Counted from the stretch's first letter, positions 1-8,715 are shown. The stretch is DNA of 64,000 nucleotides from Mitsuaria sp. PDC51 (GCF_900113225.1 NZ_FOZE01000001.1:2604001-2668000); one strand, 5' to 3'. The notes: a model not told the origin generated them from the sequence alone. Made by a program: numbers and translations.

Positions 1-1107
1 GCGCTGGGCCGGCTGACCGGCGGCGTCGCGCACGACTTCAACAACCTGCTGGGCGTCATCAGCAACAGCGCCCACCTGATCCAGCGCAGCCCGCATGCGG
101 AATCGCTGGCGATGCCGCTGGGCGCGATCATGCGTTCGGTCGACGTCGGCAGCCGGCTGACCCAGCACCTGCTGCGGGTGGCGGGCCGCCAGCCGGTGCA
201 TCCGCAGGTGGTGGACCTGCGCTCCACGCTCGGCGAGATGAACGAGCTGCTGGCCACCGTGCTGGGCAAGCGCATGCAGCTGACGATGACGATGGCGCCG
301 GACCTGCCGAGCGTGCGCGTCGATCCCTCGGAGCTGGAGCTCGCGCTGATCAACATCGCGCTCAACGCGCGCGACGCGACCAACGGCATGGGCGAGATCA
401 CGCTGGAGGCCGGCCGCGCCGCGCCGGGCGACGTCCAGGACCTGGCGCCCGGGGAGTACGTCGCCATCAGCGTCTCCGACCGGGGGCCCGGCATTCCCGA
501 GGACCTGCTGGTGCGCGTCTTCGAGCCCTTCTTCACCACCAAGCCGGTCGGCAAGGGGACCGGCCTGGGCCTGAGCCAGGTGCTGGGTTTCTGCGTGCAG
601 GCCGGTGGCACCGCGCGCATCGCCAGCCAACTGGGCGCCGGCACGACGGTGACCCTGCTGCTGCCGGCGCGCAGCAGCGCGTCCGCCGGCGGCGGCGCCC
701 GCGACGAGGTGGCGCAACCGGAGACGCGCGCCAACGCGCTGGCCGGCGCGCGGGTGCTGCTGGTCGAGGACAACGAGGAGCTCAACCGCGTCACCGCCAG
801 CCTGCTGCGCAGCTTCTCGTGCCAGGTGCTGACGGCCAAGGACGCCGACGAGGCGCTGCAACTCTTCGGCAGCGGCGCGGCGGTGGACGTCGTGCTGTCG
901 GACGTGGTGATGCCTGGCTCGATGGACGGCCAGGCGCTGGCGCGCGAGCTGCGCAAGCGCCGGCCGGGCCTGCCGGTGGTGCTGATCAGCGGCTACAGCG
1001 AGGCGCTCACCGCCGAGTCCTCCTTCATCGTGCTGCGCAAGCCGGCCTCGCCCTCGCAGATCCTGGAGGCGCTGCGGCGCGCGATGGGCCTGCCCACGGG
1101 TATGTGA
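1..1107 (+). CDS. Hybrid histidine kinase with C-terminal receiver (5' truncated)
   Basis: The reading frame is open from the first base, so the N-terminal sensor part lies outside the window; 368 residues remain. The visible part starts with a HisKA dimerisation helix whose phosphoacceptor His is residue 11 (motif VAHDFNN). An HATPase domain follows, with its N box around residues 118-122 (NIALN), a DRGPGIP G1 box and a GTGLGLS G2 box. A receiver domain (VEDNEE, then LSDVVMP with the phosphoacceptor Asp) fills the last 120 or so residues. It autophosphorylates and can relay phosphate within the protein; the signal cannot be told from here. A possible -24/-12 element for the next gene overlaps its stop codon. 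Confidence 0.9.
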   Translation, partial: ALGRLTGGVAHDFNNLLGVISNSAHLIQRSPHAESLAMPLGAIMRSVDVGSRLTQHLLRVAGRQPVHPQVVDLRSTLGEMNELLATVLGKRMQLTMTMAPDLPSVRVDPSELELALINIALNARDATNGMGEITLEAGRAAPGDVQDLAPGEYVAISVSDRGPGIPEDLLVRVFEPFFTTKPVGKGTGLGLSQVLGFCVQAGGTARIASQLGAGTTVTLLLPARSSASAGGGARDEVAQPETRANALAGARVLLVEDNEELNRVTASLLRSFSCQVLTAKDADEALQLFGSGAAVDVVLSDVVMPGSMDGQALARELRKRRPGLPVVLISGYSEALTAESSFIVLRKPASPSQILEALRRAMGLPTGM

Positions 1108-1112
1108 CTTGC
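1099..1112 (+). promoter_or_regulatory. Candidate sigma-54 (-24/-12) promoter for the PA2169-type gene
   Basis: GGTATG-TGAC-TTGC followed by T. The GG and GC pairs have the exact 12-nt pitch, but the inner part of the -24 element departs twice from GGCACG. The predicted transcript would begin near 1124, about 28 nt before the ATG at 1152. It is the weakest in sequence of the first five sites of this island, but its distance to the gene matches the others. Confidence 0.45.
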
Positions 1113-1151
1113 TGAATCCAGGCATCTCCACTCCCCAACGGAAGGACTGCC

Positions 1152-1610
1152 ATGGACAACAAGGATGTCATCGACGAGCTGAACACCCTGATCGAGACCT
1201 GCAAGGACGGTGAATACGGCTTCCTCAGCTGCGCCGAGCACGTCAAGAGCACCAGCCTGCGCGAAGTCTTCGCGCAGCGCGCGGCGGACTGCCGCCAGGC
1301 CTGCTCGGAGTTGCAGCAACTGGTGCGGCAGCACGGCGGCACTCCCGAGGATGACGGCAGCGCCACGGGCGCGATGCACCGTGGCTGGGTCGCGGTCAAG
1401 GGGACCCTGACCGGCTACAGCGACAAGGCCATGCTCGAGGAATGCGAGCGCGGCGAGGACGCCGCCGTGGGCCGCTACCGCAAGGCCGCGCAGAAGGCCC
1501 TGCCGGCCGGCGTGCTGGAAGTGGTGCAGCGCCAACTGGCCGGCGTGCTGCGCAACCACGACCAGATCAAGCTGCTGCGCGATCAGGCGCGTAACGCCGA
1601 GAAGGTGTAA
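1152..1610 (+). CDS. PA2169-type four-helix-bundle protein (DUF2383)
   Basis: A 152-residue, all-helical acidic protein with the family pattern: it opens with an N-terminal helix beginning DVIDELNTLIETCKDGEYGF, has a GGTPEDDGS turn between helices two and three, and ends with a helix carrying RNHDQIKLLRDQ. The family has a ferritin-like up-down bundle and is common in Pseudomonas and Burkholderiales stress loci, but its biochemical role is not established. An AGGA-type ribosome binding site (ggaaggact) precedes the ATG. A strong hairpin terminator follows the stop codon, so it is probably monocistronic. Confidence 0.85.
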   Translation: MDNKDVIDELNTLIETCKDGEYGFLSCAEHVKSTSLREVFAQRAADCRQACSELQQLVRQHGGTPEDDGSATGAMHRGWVAVKGTLTGYSDKAMLEECERGEDAAVGRYRKAAQKALPAGVLEVVQRQLAGVLRNHDQIKLLRDQARNAEKV

Positions 1611-1630
1611 GGCCTCCCCTGGACCGCACG

Positions 1631-1653
1631 GGAGCGCGCCGCTGGCGCGCTCC
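1631..1653 (+). terminator. Intrinsic terminator after the PA2169-type gene
   Basis: A perfect 10-bp stem, GGAGCGCGCC / GGCGCGCTCC, with a 3-nt loop and then TCGTCGTTT. It sits between two convergent genes and could serve both directions, though the T tract is poor. Confidence 0.6.
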
Positions 1654-1661
1654 TCGTCGTT

Positions 1662-2303
1662 TCAGCGTGGGTCCTGGCGAGGGCCTTGGCGCGAATCGTG
1701 AGACGGCGCAGCGGCTTCGTCCCGGGCCGCAGCGCGGTCTGAAGCGCCTGCCGCCGCCGCGCCCTGCGCCTGCCGCGCCTCCTCGCGCTGCTGCTTGCGG
1801 CCTTGGAGGAATCCGGCGATCACGCCCAGCAGCAGCTGCGTCACCTCGGGCCCGAGGCGGCCGCGCACGCGCGTCGGCATCAGGCCCCACAGCACCGTCA
1901 GCAGCTGCAGCATGCCGAGTTCCGGCCGGCCGCCGCCGCCCTCGTGCGCCGGGCCGGCGGCCGCGTCGCGATCATGGGCGTGGAAGGCCCGCGCGGTCGC
2001 GTCGTGCCGCCCGCCGCGCTCATGCCGCGCAGGACGGCGACGCTTGCCCCGCACCAGCCGCCAGAACAGCCAGCTCGCGCCGGTGCCCACGGCCGGCAGC
2101 AGCCAGCGGCTCGGCACCATCACGGCCCTGCCGCGCTGCTGCAGCGCCTCCCAATGCAGGCGGAACTCCAGGTCGCGCCGGACCACCCGCAACTCGGCCA
2201 TCTCGATGCGCAGGTTGAGGTCGTCGATCGTCTCCGTCGCGAGCTCGCGATCGGGGACATCGGGAATGCGGCGGGGATCAGGGCGGGGTTGAGGTGTGGC
2301 CAT
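1662..2303 (-). CDS. YqjK-position hypothetical protein
   Basis: This is the third gene of a compact leftward operon. It overlaps the 3' end of the DUF1469 gene by 26 nt. The 213-residue product has an N-terminal amphipathic stretch (ELATETIDDLNLRIEMAELRVVRRD), a basic middle and one likely hydrophobic segment (LGMLQLLTVLWGLMP). A charged, low-complexity C-terminal tail rich in Ala, Arg and Asp follows. Position matches E. coli yqjK behind yqjD and yqjE, but I see no clear sequence match, so that name is only positional. The family is unrecognised; a membrane-associated accessory protein is inferred. Confidence 0.6.
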   Translation of the reverse strand: MATPQPRPDPRRIPDVPDRELATETIDDLNLRIEMAELRVVRRDLEFRLHWEALQQRGRAVMVPSRWLLPAVGTGASWLFWRLVRGKRRRPARHERGGRHDATARAFHAHDRDAAAGPAHEGGGGRPELGMLQLLTVLWGLMPTRVRGRLGPEVTQLLLGVIAGFLQGRKQQREEARQAQGAAAAGASDRAAARDEAAAPSHDSRQGPRQDPR

Positions 2304-2820
2304 CGGCGCTCGGTGCCTCGGGATCCATCGGATCGTTGAACAGCCAGTGGAACTGGCGACGCGAGGCCGGCAGCGCCAGCATCGGCGCCAGCGCCTTCAT
2401 CGCGGCCACCACCCACAGCAGCAGCAGCAGGTTGACGGCCAGGATGCCGGCGAAGGCCCAGGGCCAGCTCAGCCCCAGGTGCACCGCCAGCGCCGCCAGC
2501 AGCGCCCACAGCGCGAGCCAGGCGGTCGCGCCAGCGATCGCGGCCACGACGCCGAGGATCGCCAGGCTGACCAGCCCGTGCCGGGCCCGGCGGAGCTCCA
2601 GCGCCAGCAGCAGCAAGCGGCCGGAGAGCATGCCGCGCGCGGCGCGGGCCATGCCCTGGAGCTCGCCCATCCAGCCCTGCCCGCCCGGCGGCGCCGCGGC
2701 GCCCGGCGAGGCGTCGGCGGCGCTGCCCGGCGGCGTCCCGGAGGGCGGCGACGGCGGCGGCGGAAATGGCGGCGGGAACGGGGGCGGGAAGGACGGCGAG
2801 CCGTGCGGCACGTCGCTCAT
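2278..2820 (-). CDS. DUF1469 / 'phage holin family' membrane protein (YqjE-like)
   Basis: 180 residues. An unusual Pro-rich N-terminal tail (residues 9-35, repeats of FPPP) precedes the conserved amphipathic region GMLSGRLLLLALELRRAR. Two adjacent membrane helices follow (about residues 82-110 and 113-135). The family label 'holin' is historical; YqjE-type proteins are chromosomal inner-membrane proteins of unknown function found next to YqjD. It lies 13 nt downstream of the DUF883 gene, so the two are co-transcribed. No prophage genes are nearby. The ribosome binding site before ATG 2820 is weak, which suggests translational coupling. Confidence 0.8.
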   Translation of the reverse strand: MSDVPHGSPSFPPPFPPPFPPPPSPPSGTPPGSAADASPGAAAPPGGQGWMGELQGMARAARGMLSGRLLLLALELRRARHGLVSLAILGVVAAIAGATAWLALWALLAALAVHLGLSWPWAFAGILAVNLLLLLWVVAAMKALAPMLALPASRRQFHWLFNDPMDPEAPSADGHTSTPP

Positions 2821-2833
2821 GGGCGCGCCGGGC

Positions 2834-3199
2834 TCAGCGCGTCAGACGCGCGATCAGCAGGCCCACCGCCAGCGCGGTGCCCACGGCCATCAGCGGATGC
2901 TCGCGCACGTTCGCGCGCAGGCTGTCGCACCACTCGTTGCCGGTGGTGCGCAGCCGGTCGGCGCGCTCGTGCAGCAGCTCGTTCGTGTCTTCCAGGCTTT
3001 TCTGCAATTGCTGCGCCTTCGGCGCGGCGGTCGTCGCCAGGCGGTCGATGGTGGCGTGGGCCTTGTCGGCGACGCGATTCACCAGGTCGACCGCGGCGGT
3101 GCTGGACGGCGCGCTGCCGTTGGCGATCTTGGCGGCGTCGTCGGCCGTCGTGAACGGCACGGACTTGTCGCTCTTCTCGTTGTTGGGCGTGGTGCTCAT
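2834..3199 (-). CDS. DUF883 family protein (YqjD/ElaB-like)
   Basis: 121 residues from ATG 3199, chosen because a GAAAGGA ribosome binding site lies just upstream; an earlier in-frame Met has none. The protein is mostly helical (about residues 30-90, coiled-coil-like, with VNRVADKAHATIDRL). It ends in one transmembrane helix preceded by the family signature VREHPLMAVGTALAVGLL. E. coli YqjD/ElaB are tail-anchored inner-membrane proteins that bind ribosomes in stationary phase; that role is known for the family and inferred here. It is the first gene of a three-gene operon and has a good sigma-54-type promoter element upstream. Confidence 0.85.
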   Translation of the reverse strand: MSTTPNNEKSDKSVPFTTADDAAKIANGSAPSSTAAVDLVNRVADKAHATIDRLATTAAPKAQQLQKSLEDTNELLHERADRLRTTGNEWCDSLRANVREHPLMAVGTALAVGLLIARLTR

Positions 3200-3262
3200 G
3201 GGAAATTTCCTTTCGTCGTGCACGAGGGCGGCGGGAGTGCCGGGACAGTAATCGGGATGACG

Positions 3263-3276
3263 GCAAGCCGCGTGCC
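3263..3276 (-). promoter_or_regulatory. Candidate sigma-54 promoter for the YqjD-YqjE operon
   Basis: Read on the minus strand, GGCACG-CGGC-TTGC matches the -24/-12 consensus at every defined base except the flanking T and W. The predicted start is near 3251, 52 nt before the ATG at 3199. The element also sits inside an 8-bp inverted repeat (TGACGGCA / TGCCGTCA, 3258-3280), so a protein-binding or hairpin role is an alternative. Confidence 0.65.
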
Positions 3277-3307
3277 GTCATTCGCCGGCGCGATTCACAG
3301 GTGCGAT

Positions 3308-3811
3308 TCAGCGCGGCAGCGGCGGCTTCGGATGAGCGTCCAGGCCGCGGTGCGGCGACTCGGCCACCTGCGGCCGGCCGCCTTCGGGCTCGAGCAGCTC
3401 CTCGATGATGAAGTGCCCGTAATACTGGGCGCGCTCGGCGCGGTTGCGACGCGCGATCTCGGCGATCTCTCGCGCCTGCGCATCGTCCTTGGCCTTGACG
3501 ACCAGGAAGTGGTAGCCGCGTTCGGCCAGCTCGCCATGGCTGCGCAGGAGATTGATCTCCTGCCCGATCGCCGCCAGCGGGCTGGCATGGCGCAGGTCGC
3601 GCTCGACCAGCTTCACCATCTCGCGGTCGTCCACCGCGTGCAGGTCGCCCTCGGCGATGCCGTGCGCCGCCAGCGCGGCGCGCGCCTGGCCCGCCTCGGC
3701 GGCGCCGGGGAAGCTGATCACCAGGTGGTCCACCGGCTTGTGGACGCCGAAGCTGGTGGGACGGTCGTCGTCGCTGCCGCCGGCGGCGCCGGCTCGGGTA
3801 CTCGTGGCCAT
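3308..3811 (-). CDS. Hypothetical stress-associated protein
   Basis: 167 residues from ATG 3811, picked for its AAGGAG ribosome binding site; 32 upstream codons of the same frame lack one. After a short Ser/Gly/Asp-rich lead comes an alpha/beta region beginning PVDHLVISFPGAAEAGQARA, followed by a helix (DREMVKLVERDL). The second half contains ERGYHFLVVKAKDDAQAREI and YYGHFIIEEL. The pattern of a small domain in which a strand is followed by an Ala-rich helix resembles general-stress YflT-like domains, but the match is weak. A sigma-54-type element lies 38 nt upstream. Function is unknown. Confidence 0.65.
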   Translation of the reverse strand: MATSTRAGAAGGSDDDRPTSFGVHKPVDHLVISFPGAAEAGQARAALAAHGIAEGDLHAVDDREMVKLVERDLRHASPLAAIGQEINLLRSHGELAERGYHFLVVKAKDDAQAREIAEIARRNRAERAQYYGHFIIEELLEPEGGRPQVAESPHRGLDAHPKPPLPR

Positions 3812-3848
3812 GAGGGGCTCCTTGGAGTGGCGAGTCTTCCTCCGCAAG

Positions 3849-3862
3849 GCAAGCCTCGTACC
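3849..3862 (-). promoter_or_regulatory. Candidate sigma-54 promoter, leftward
   Basis: On the minus strand, GGTACG-AGGC-TTGC is one base off GGCACG-N4-TTGC. It ends 38 nt before ATG 3811. It is divergent from the rightward element at 4008-4021, and the 145 bases between them could hold shared activator sites. Confidence 0.6.
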
Positions 3863-3867
3863 CATCG

Positions 3868-3898
3868 CGCGCTTCGCCTTTCCCGATCGCGAAGCGCG
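3868..3898. promoter_or_regulatory. 10-bp inverted repeat between two divergent sigma-54 promoters
   Basis: CGCGCTTCGC and GCGAAGCGCG are perfect inverted copies separated by 11 bp, giving a 21-bp (two helical turns) centre-to-centre spacing. It lies between divergent promoters at 3849-3862 and 4008-4021. An upstream activator site for an NtrC-family dimer is a reasonable guess. No equivalent was clearly found at the other promoters, so this remains tentative. Confidence 0.3.
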
Positions 3899-4007
3899 AA
3901 ATCCCAAGCCCCCGACATCGTGTCAGGGCCGTTGACGGATCGGTCGTCGGGCGGTTACACCGCTGGAGCCGAATGCGTGACATCCCCAAGGATTGGGGAC
4001 GCCGCCG

Positions 4008-4021
4008 GGCACGGCGATTGC
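4008..4021 (+). promoter_or_regulatory. Candidate sigma-54 promoter for the receiver-HAD unit
   Basis: GGCACG-GCGA-TTGC, an essentially perfect -24/-12 element ending 44 nt before the ATG at 4065. A 7-bp inverted repeat (TCCCCAA-gga-TTGGGGA, 3983-3999) abuts it upstream. Confidence 0.75.
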
Positions 4022-4064
4022 CCTTTTTCGCGACCAACTGAAGGACCAGGGAAGGAGCGAAACG

Positions 4065-4595
4065 ATGAACGACGGTCTCACGTCGGTGCTGTACATCGAA
4101 GACAGCCCGCTCAACGTCATCGTGATGGAGGCGATGTTCGAGCAACGCCGCGACCTGCGGCTGCATGTGGCCGAGGCCGGCATGCCGGCCTGGCGCCTGA
4201 GCGCGCGGCTGCAGCCCTCGTTGCTGCTGGTGGACCTGAACCTGCCCGACTGCCACGGTTCCGACCTGCTGAAGCTGCTGCGCATGCGACGCGGCTGGGC
4301 GCAGGTGCCGGCGATCGCGGTGACCGCCGATTCCGATTTCGACGCGCTCGGCGCGGGCTTCCTCGAGCTCTGGGCCAAGCCGCTGGACGTGCGCAAGACG
4401 CTGGACCGCCTGGCCGAGCTGCTGCCGCCGCCGCGTGGCGGGCAGCACCTGGGCGCCGAACGGACGGCGCCGTCCGCCCAGGCGGGTGTCGTCATCGACC
4501 CTGCCGCCGACAGCCCGCGCCGCGAGGCCGGCATGATGGCGCGGCACAAGCAGTCCTTGGCCCCGCGCCAGACCGATTACGGCTGGATGCGCTGA
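4065..4595 (+). CDS. Single-domain response regulator
   Basis: 176 residues from ATG 4065, which has a GGAAGGAG ribosome binding site; an earlier in-frame Met lacks one. A receiver domain fills residues 5-125: acidic pair at IEDS (residues 11-12), phosphoacceptor Asp57 in LLLVDLNLPD, and the conserved Lys in WAKPLDV. No DNA-binding or enzymatic output domain follows. Instead there is a roughly 50-residue polar tail ending in DYGWMR. It probably works by protein contact, perhaps with the hybrid kinase at the window start or the NtrC-type regulator nearby. The HAD gene starts 22 nt downstream, so the two may be co-transcribed. Confidence 0.85.
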   Translation: MNDGLTSVLYIEDSPLNVIVMEAMFEQRRDLRLHVAEAGMPAWRLSARLQPSLLLVDLNLPDCHGSDLLKLLRMRRGWAQVPAIAVTADSDFDALGAGFLELWAKPLDVRKTLDRLAELLPPPRGGQHLGAERTAPSAQAGVVIDPAADSPRREAGMMARHKQSLAPRQTDYGWMR

Positions 4596-4617
4596 ACGCG
4601 CCGCGGAGGCTGCCCTC

Positions 4618-5427
4618 GTGACTGTCTGGCTCGACGCCCCCCTCGCCACCCTCTCCCTCCACGACCTCGACTTCTCCCGCGTGCCTGCCGGCAGGCCGGC
4701 GCGCGCGCGGCTGCGTCCCGCCGTCTTCCTCGACAAGGACGGCACGCTGACGGTCCCGGACGACGGCGCCATCACCGATCCGGCGCGGCTGCGCCTGATG
4801 CCGGGCGCCGGCGAGGCGCTCGCCCGGTTGCAGGCCGCGGGGCTGGCGCTGGTGCTGGTCACCAACGAGAGCGGCATCGCCCGCGGCGCGTTCACGCGGG
4901 TCCAGTTCGCCGGGCTGCAGGCGGCGCTGGTGCGGCGCCTGAAGGACGACTTCGGCGTGACGCTCGACGACGTGGCGGTCTGCCCGCATGCGCCCGATGC
5001 GCAGGGCCGGCCGGGCTGCCTGTGCCGCAAGCCCGCGCCGGGGATGCTCACCCGCGCCGCGCGGGCGCACGGCCTGGACCTGGCGCGGTCGACGATGGTG
5101 GGCGACCTGCTCGACGACGTCGAGGCCGGCCATCGCGCCGGCGCGTCCGGCCTGCTGCTGGACACCGGCGGCGAAACCACCTGGCGGCGCTCGCCGCTGC
5201 GCGAGCCCGACGGCGTCTTCAGCGACTGGCCGTCGCTGTGCGATCACCTGCTGCGCGCGCACGCGTCCGCGTGGACCGTTGACGCGCAGGAGCCGCCGCT
5301 GGACCCTTTCGACGCGGCGGGCGCGGCGGCCGCTGCGGGCGCGCCGAAGGGCTTGTCGTCGCTGCCGATGTCGCCGTCGAGGCCCGCGGGCGCGGCGCCC
5401 GCGCCGACGGCGCCGGCATCGGCGTAG
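4618..5427 (+). CDS. HAD-IIIA phosphatase, GmhB-like
   Basis: 269 residues from a GTG start. Residues 35-190 form a HAD-IIIA phosphatase: nucleophile Asp39 and acid/base Asp41 in FLDKDGT, VTNESG (motif II), RKPAPGM (motif III) and VGDLLDDVEAG (motif IV). The CxH...CxC zinc loop (Cys122, His124, Cys134, Cys136) is the hallmark of GmhB, which removes the 7-phosphate from heptose bisphosphate in LPS core synthesis. Specificity is inferred from this loop; histidinol-phosphatase relatives share it. The C-terminal 70 or so residues are extra, Ala/Pro-rich, and overlap the tail of the convergent topoisomerase gene. Confidence 0.8.
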   Translation: MTVWLDAPLATLSLHDLDFSRVPAGRPARARLRPAVFLDKDGTLTVPDDGAITDPARLRLMPGAGEALARLQAAGLALVLVTNESGIARGAFTRVQFAGLQAALVRRLKDDFGVTLDDVAVCPHAPDAQGRPGCLCRKPAPGMLTRAARAHGLDLARSTMVGDLLDDVEAGHRAGASGLLLDTGGETTWRRSPLREPDGVFSDWPSLCDHLLRAHASAWTVDAQEPPLDPFDAAGAAAAAGAPKGLSSLPMSPSRPAGAAPAPTAPASA

Positions 5428-6439
5428 CGATCGCCACGCGCGGCTGCGTCCGCAGCAGCCCCAGCAGCCGGCGTTCGGCGACGCTCAGTCCGGCCAGCGC
5501 CGGGGGCGACTGCGTCCAGCGCTGCGTCGGCAGCGCGGCCAACTGGTCCGACTGCGCCCAGGCCAGCACGGCGGGATGGATGTAGGACTTGCGACAGACC
5601 GCGGCGGTATTGCCAAGGCGCGCGGCGACGTCCTTCACCGTCTGCTTCTGCGCGTCGACCGGCGCGGTGCCGGCGCGCGCATGCGCCAGCAGCAGGTCCA
5701 GCGCGAGCACGCTGGCATGCCAGGTGCGGAACACCTTGGCGCTGCAGGTCGGCCCGCCCGCCTCGGCGAGCCAGTCGTTCACGTCCGAGGCATCGATGCG
5801 ATGCGCGATGCCGGCTTCATCCTCGTAGCCGAAGAGCTCCTGTCCCGGCAGGTCGCGGCAGCGCCGCACCAGCGCGGCCACGCGGTCGTCGCGCACGGCG
5901 AGCTGGTGTCGCACGCCGCTCTTGCCGGGGAAGCTCAGCAGCAGCGCGTCGCCCTTGACCTTCACGTGGCGCGACAGCAGGCTGCTCAGGCCGTAGGAGC
6001 CGTTGCTGCGCGCGTACTCGCGATGGCCGATGCGCATCCAGGTGCGGTCCAGCAGCCGCACCAGCGCCGCCAGCACCCGCTCGCGATCGAGGCCGCCGTC
6101 GCGCAGTCGGCGCTGCACCTGGCGCCGCAGCCGCGGCAGGCGATGGCCGAAGTCCAGCAGCAGGCCGAACTTGTTCTCGCCCCGCAGCGCCATCCAGTCG
6201 GCGTGATAGCGGTACTGCTTGCGTCCGCGCGCGTCGCGCGCCGTGGCCTGGATGTGTCCGTCGTCGCGGGGACAGATCCAGACATCCACATAGGCCGGCG
6301 GGATGGCCAGCGCGCGGATGCGCCGCAGCGTGGCCTCGTCCCGCACCGGACGCCCGTCCGCGTCGACATACCGGAAGCCGCGGGCCGCGCGCACGCGGCG
6401 CAGTCCCGGTTCATCGTCACAGACCCAGCGCAGTCCCAT
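5219..6439 (-). CDS. DNA topoisomerase IB
   Basis: 406 residues from ATG 6439 (MGLRWVCDDEPG); an earlier Met adds 12 atypical residues. The N-terminal domain has the poxvirus/bacterial type IB signature: RRIRALAIPPAYVDVWICP, then GRKQYRYHADW. The catalytic domain shows LSFPGKSG, KVFRTWHAS and CRKSYIHP with nucleophile Tyr286. The enzyme relaxes supercoils by a 3'-phosphotyrosyl nick. A tail of about 85 residues rich in Pro, Arg and Thr follows the core; residues 338-406 overlap the convergent HAD gene. A weak -24/-12-like element lies 26 nt upstream. Confidence 0.9.
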   Translation of the reverse strand: MGLRWVCDDEPGLRRVRAARGFRYVDADGRPVRDEATLRRIRALAIPPAYVDVWICPRDDGHIQATARDARGRKQYRYHADWMALRGENKFGLLLDFGHRLPRLRRQVQRRLRDGGLDRERVLAALVRLLDRTWMRIGHREYARSNGSYGLSSLLSRHVKVKGDALLLSFPGKSGVRHQLAVRDDRVAALVRRCRDLPGQELFGYEDEAGIAHRIDASDVNDWLAEAGGPTCSAKVFRTWHASVLALDLLLAHARAGTAPVDAQKQTVKDVAARLGNTAAVCRKSYIHPAVLAWAQSDQLAALPTQRWTQSPPALAGLSVAERRLLGLLRTQPRVAIATPMPAPSARAPRPRASTATSAATTSPSARPQRPPRPPRRKGPAAAPARQRSTRTRARAAGDRTATASR

Positions 6440-6464
6440 CGGCTCGTCCTCCTGCCTTCCCCAG

Positions 6465-6478
6465 GCAGGGCGCATGCC
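6465..6478 (-). promoter_or_regulatory. Weak -24/-12-like element before topoisomerase IB
   Basis: On the minus strand, GGCATG-CGCC-CTGC keeps the invariant GG and GC pairs at the right spacing but lacks TT at -15/-14. It ends 26 nt before ATG 6439. Listed because its position matches the rest of the island; by sequence alone it would not be convincing. Confidence 0.25.
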
Positions 6479-6518
6479 GGGCCGCGCGACGAACGGCGAT
6501 CGCGCGTGCGACCGCCCG

Positions 6519-7994
<1,476 letters not shown>

Positions 7995-8202
7995 CGGTAC
8001 ATCCTTGTGTGTGGAGGGAACACGCCTGGGCGTGGGGATTCGACGATTCGTGATGAATGTCTGTCGAACCCGGATAACTCATTCTTGCAGCAAGCAGCCG
8101 GCTTGCCAGCCCCTGCCTGAATTCATTTGAAAAAAATTCCGGTGACGACCTGGCGATCATCGACCAGGCGCGCACGACATTCGAACAATGGCGCATGAAA
8201 AC

Positions 8203-8238
8203 GGCACCGGGAAGCGGTCCGCGGACCGCGCCGGTGCC
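8203..8238 (-). terminator. Strong two-part hairpin terminator for the small exported protein
   Basis: GGCACCGG (8203-8210) pairs with CCGGTGCC (8231-8238) and GCGGTCC (8214-8220) with GGACCGC (8223-8229), giving a 15-bp stem with a small bulge. On the minus strand it is followed by GTTTTC. It lies 19-54 nt after the stop codon at 8257. Confidence 0.65.
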
Positions 8239-8256
8239 GGCCAAGGGAAGGTCGGG

Positions 8257-8604
8257 TCAGACATCCCGGCGGCGACGCTGGATCCATCCCACCAAGGCCA
8301 AGGCGACGACCAGGGTGAGGAAGTTGCGGATCTCGAAGGTGGCGTCGGCGGGCTCGTCTTCCGTGTCGATGGCGGAGGACGGGCCGGGCGCGGGGACGGT
8401 CTGCAAGACCGGCGTCTGGGCTGGAGCAGCGGTTCTGACGGCGGCCGGGTGGCGGTGGGAGGGGCTGTGCGCCGGGGCCGCGGCCTCCGGTCGGCTCAGC
8501 GCCGCGAGCTTGGCACCCTCCAGGAAACTGCCGGAGCTGTCCGCCTGGACCGCGGTCGCGGCCAGCATCAGCGGCATCGCCCAGGCGAGCTTGCGCAGGT
8601 GCAT
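8257..8604 (-). CDS. Small exported protein with C-terminal membrane anchor
   Basis: 115 residues from ATG 8604, which has an ideal AGGAGG ribosome binding site; the same frame is open further upstream but without start signals. An N-terminal signal peptide (MHLRKLAWAMPLMLAATAVQA) is followed by a disordered Ala/Pro/His-rich stretch and an acidic patch (TEDEPAD). A C-terminal hydrophobic helix, NFLTLVVALALVGW, then ends in a basic tail, IQRRRRDV. That tripartite end resembles sorting signals of the PEP-CTERM type but lacks a clear PEP box. It may simply be a stop-transfer anchor. A sigma-54-type element lies 112 nt upstream. Function is unknown. Confidence 0.7.
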   Translation of the reverse strand: MHLRKLAWAMPLMLAATAVQADSSGSFLEGAKLAALSRPEAAAPAHSPSHRHPAAVRTAAPAQTPVLQTVPAPGPSSAIDTEDEPADATFEIRNFLTLVVALALVGWIQRRRRDV

Positions 8605-8715
8605 GAAAAACCTCCTGTGATGGAAAAACGGGGTGTCGATCCGGGGATCGAGCGCGGCGCGGACATCCGTCCGGCCGCGCAGGCGCCGCACGTCCGCGCG
8701 CGGCCCGCGACCAGG

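Noticed and set aside
2278-2820. Prophage lysis gene suggested by the 'phage holin family' name
   Set aside because: The DUF1469 protein sits in a yqjDE-type chromosomal operon, and no phage structural, lysin or integrase genes are near.
2294-4621. 775-codon rightward frame across the YqjDE operon and receiver gene
   Set aside because: It covers five better-supported genes on both strands and its translation is His/Arg/Ala-rich shadow sequence without domains.
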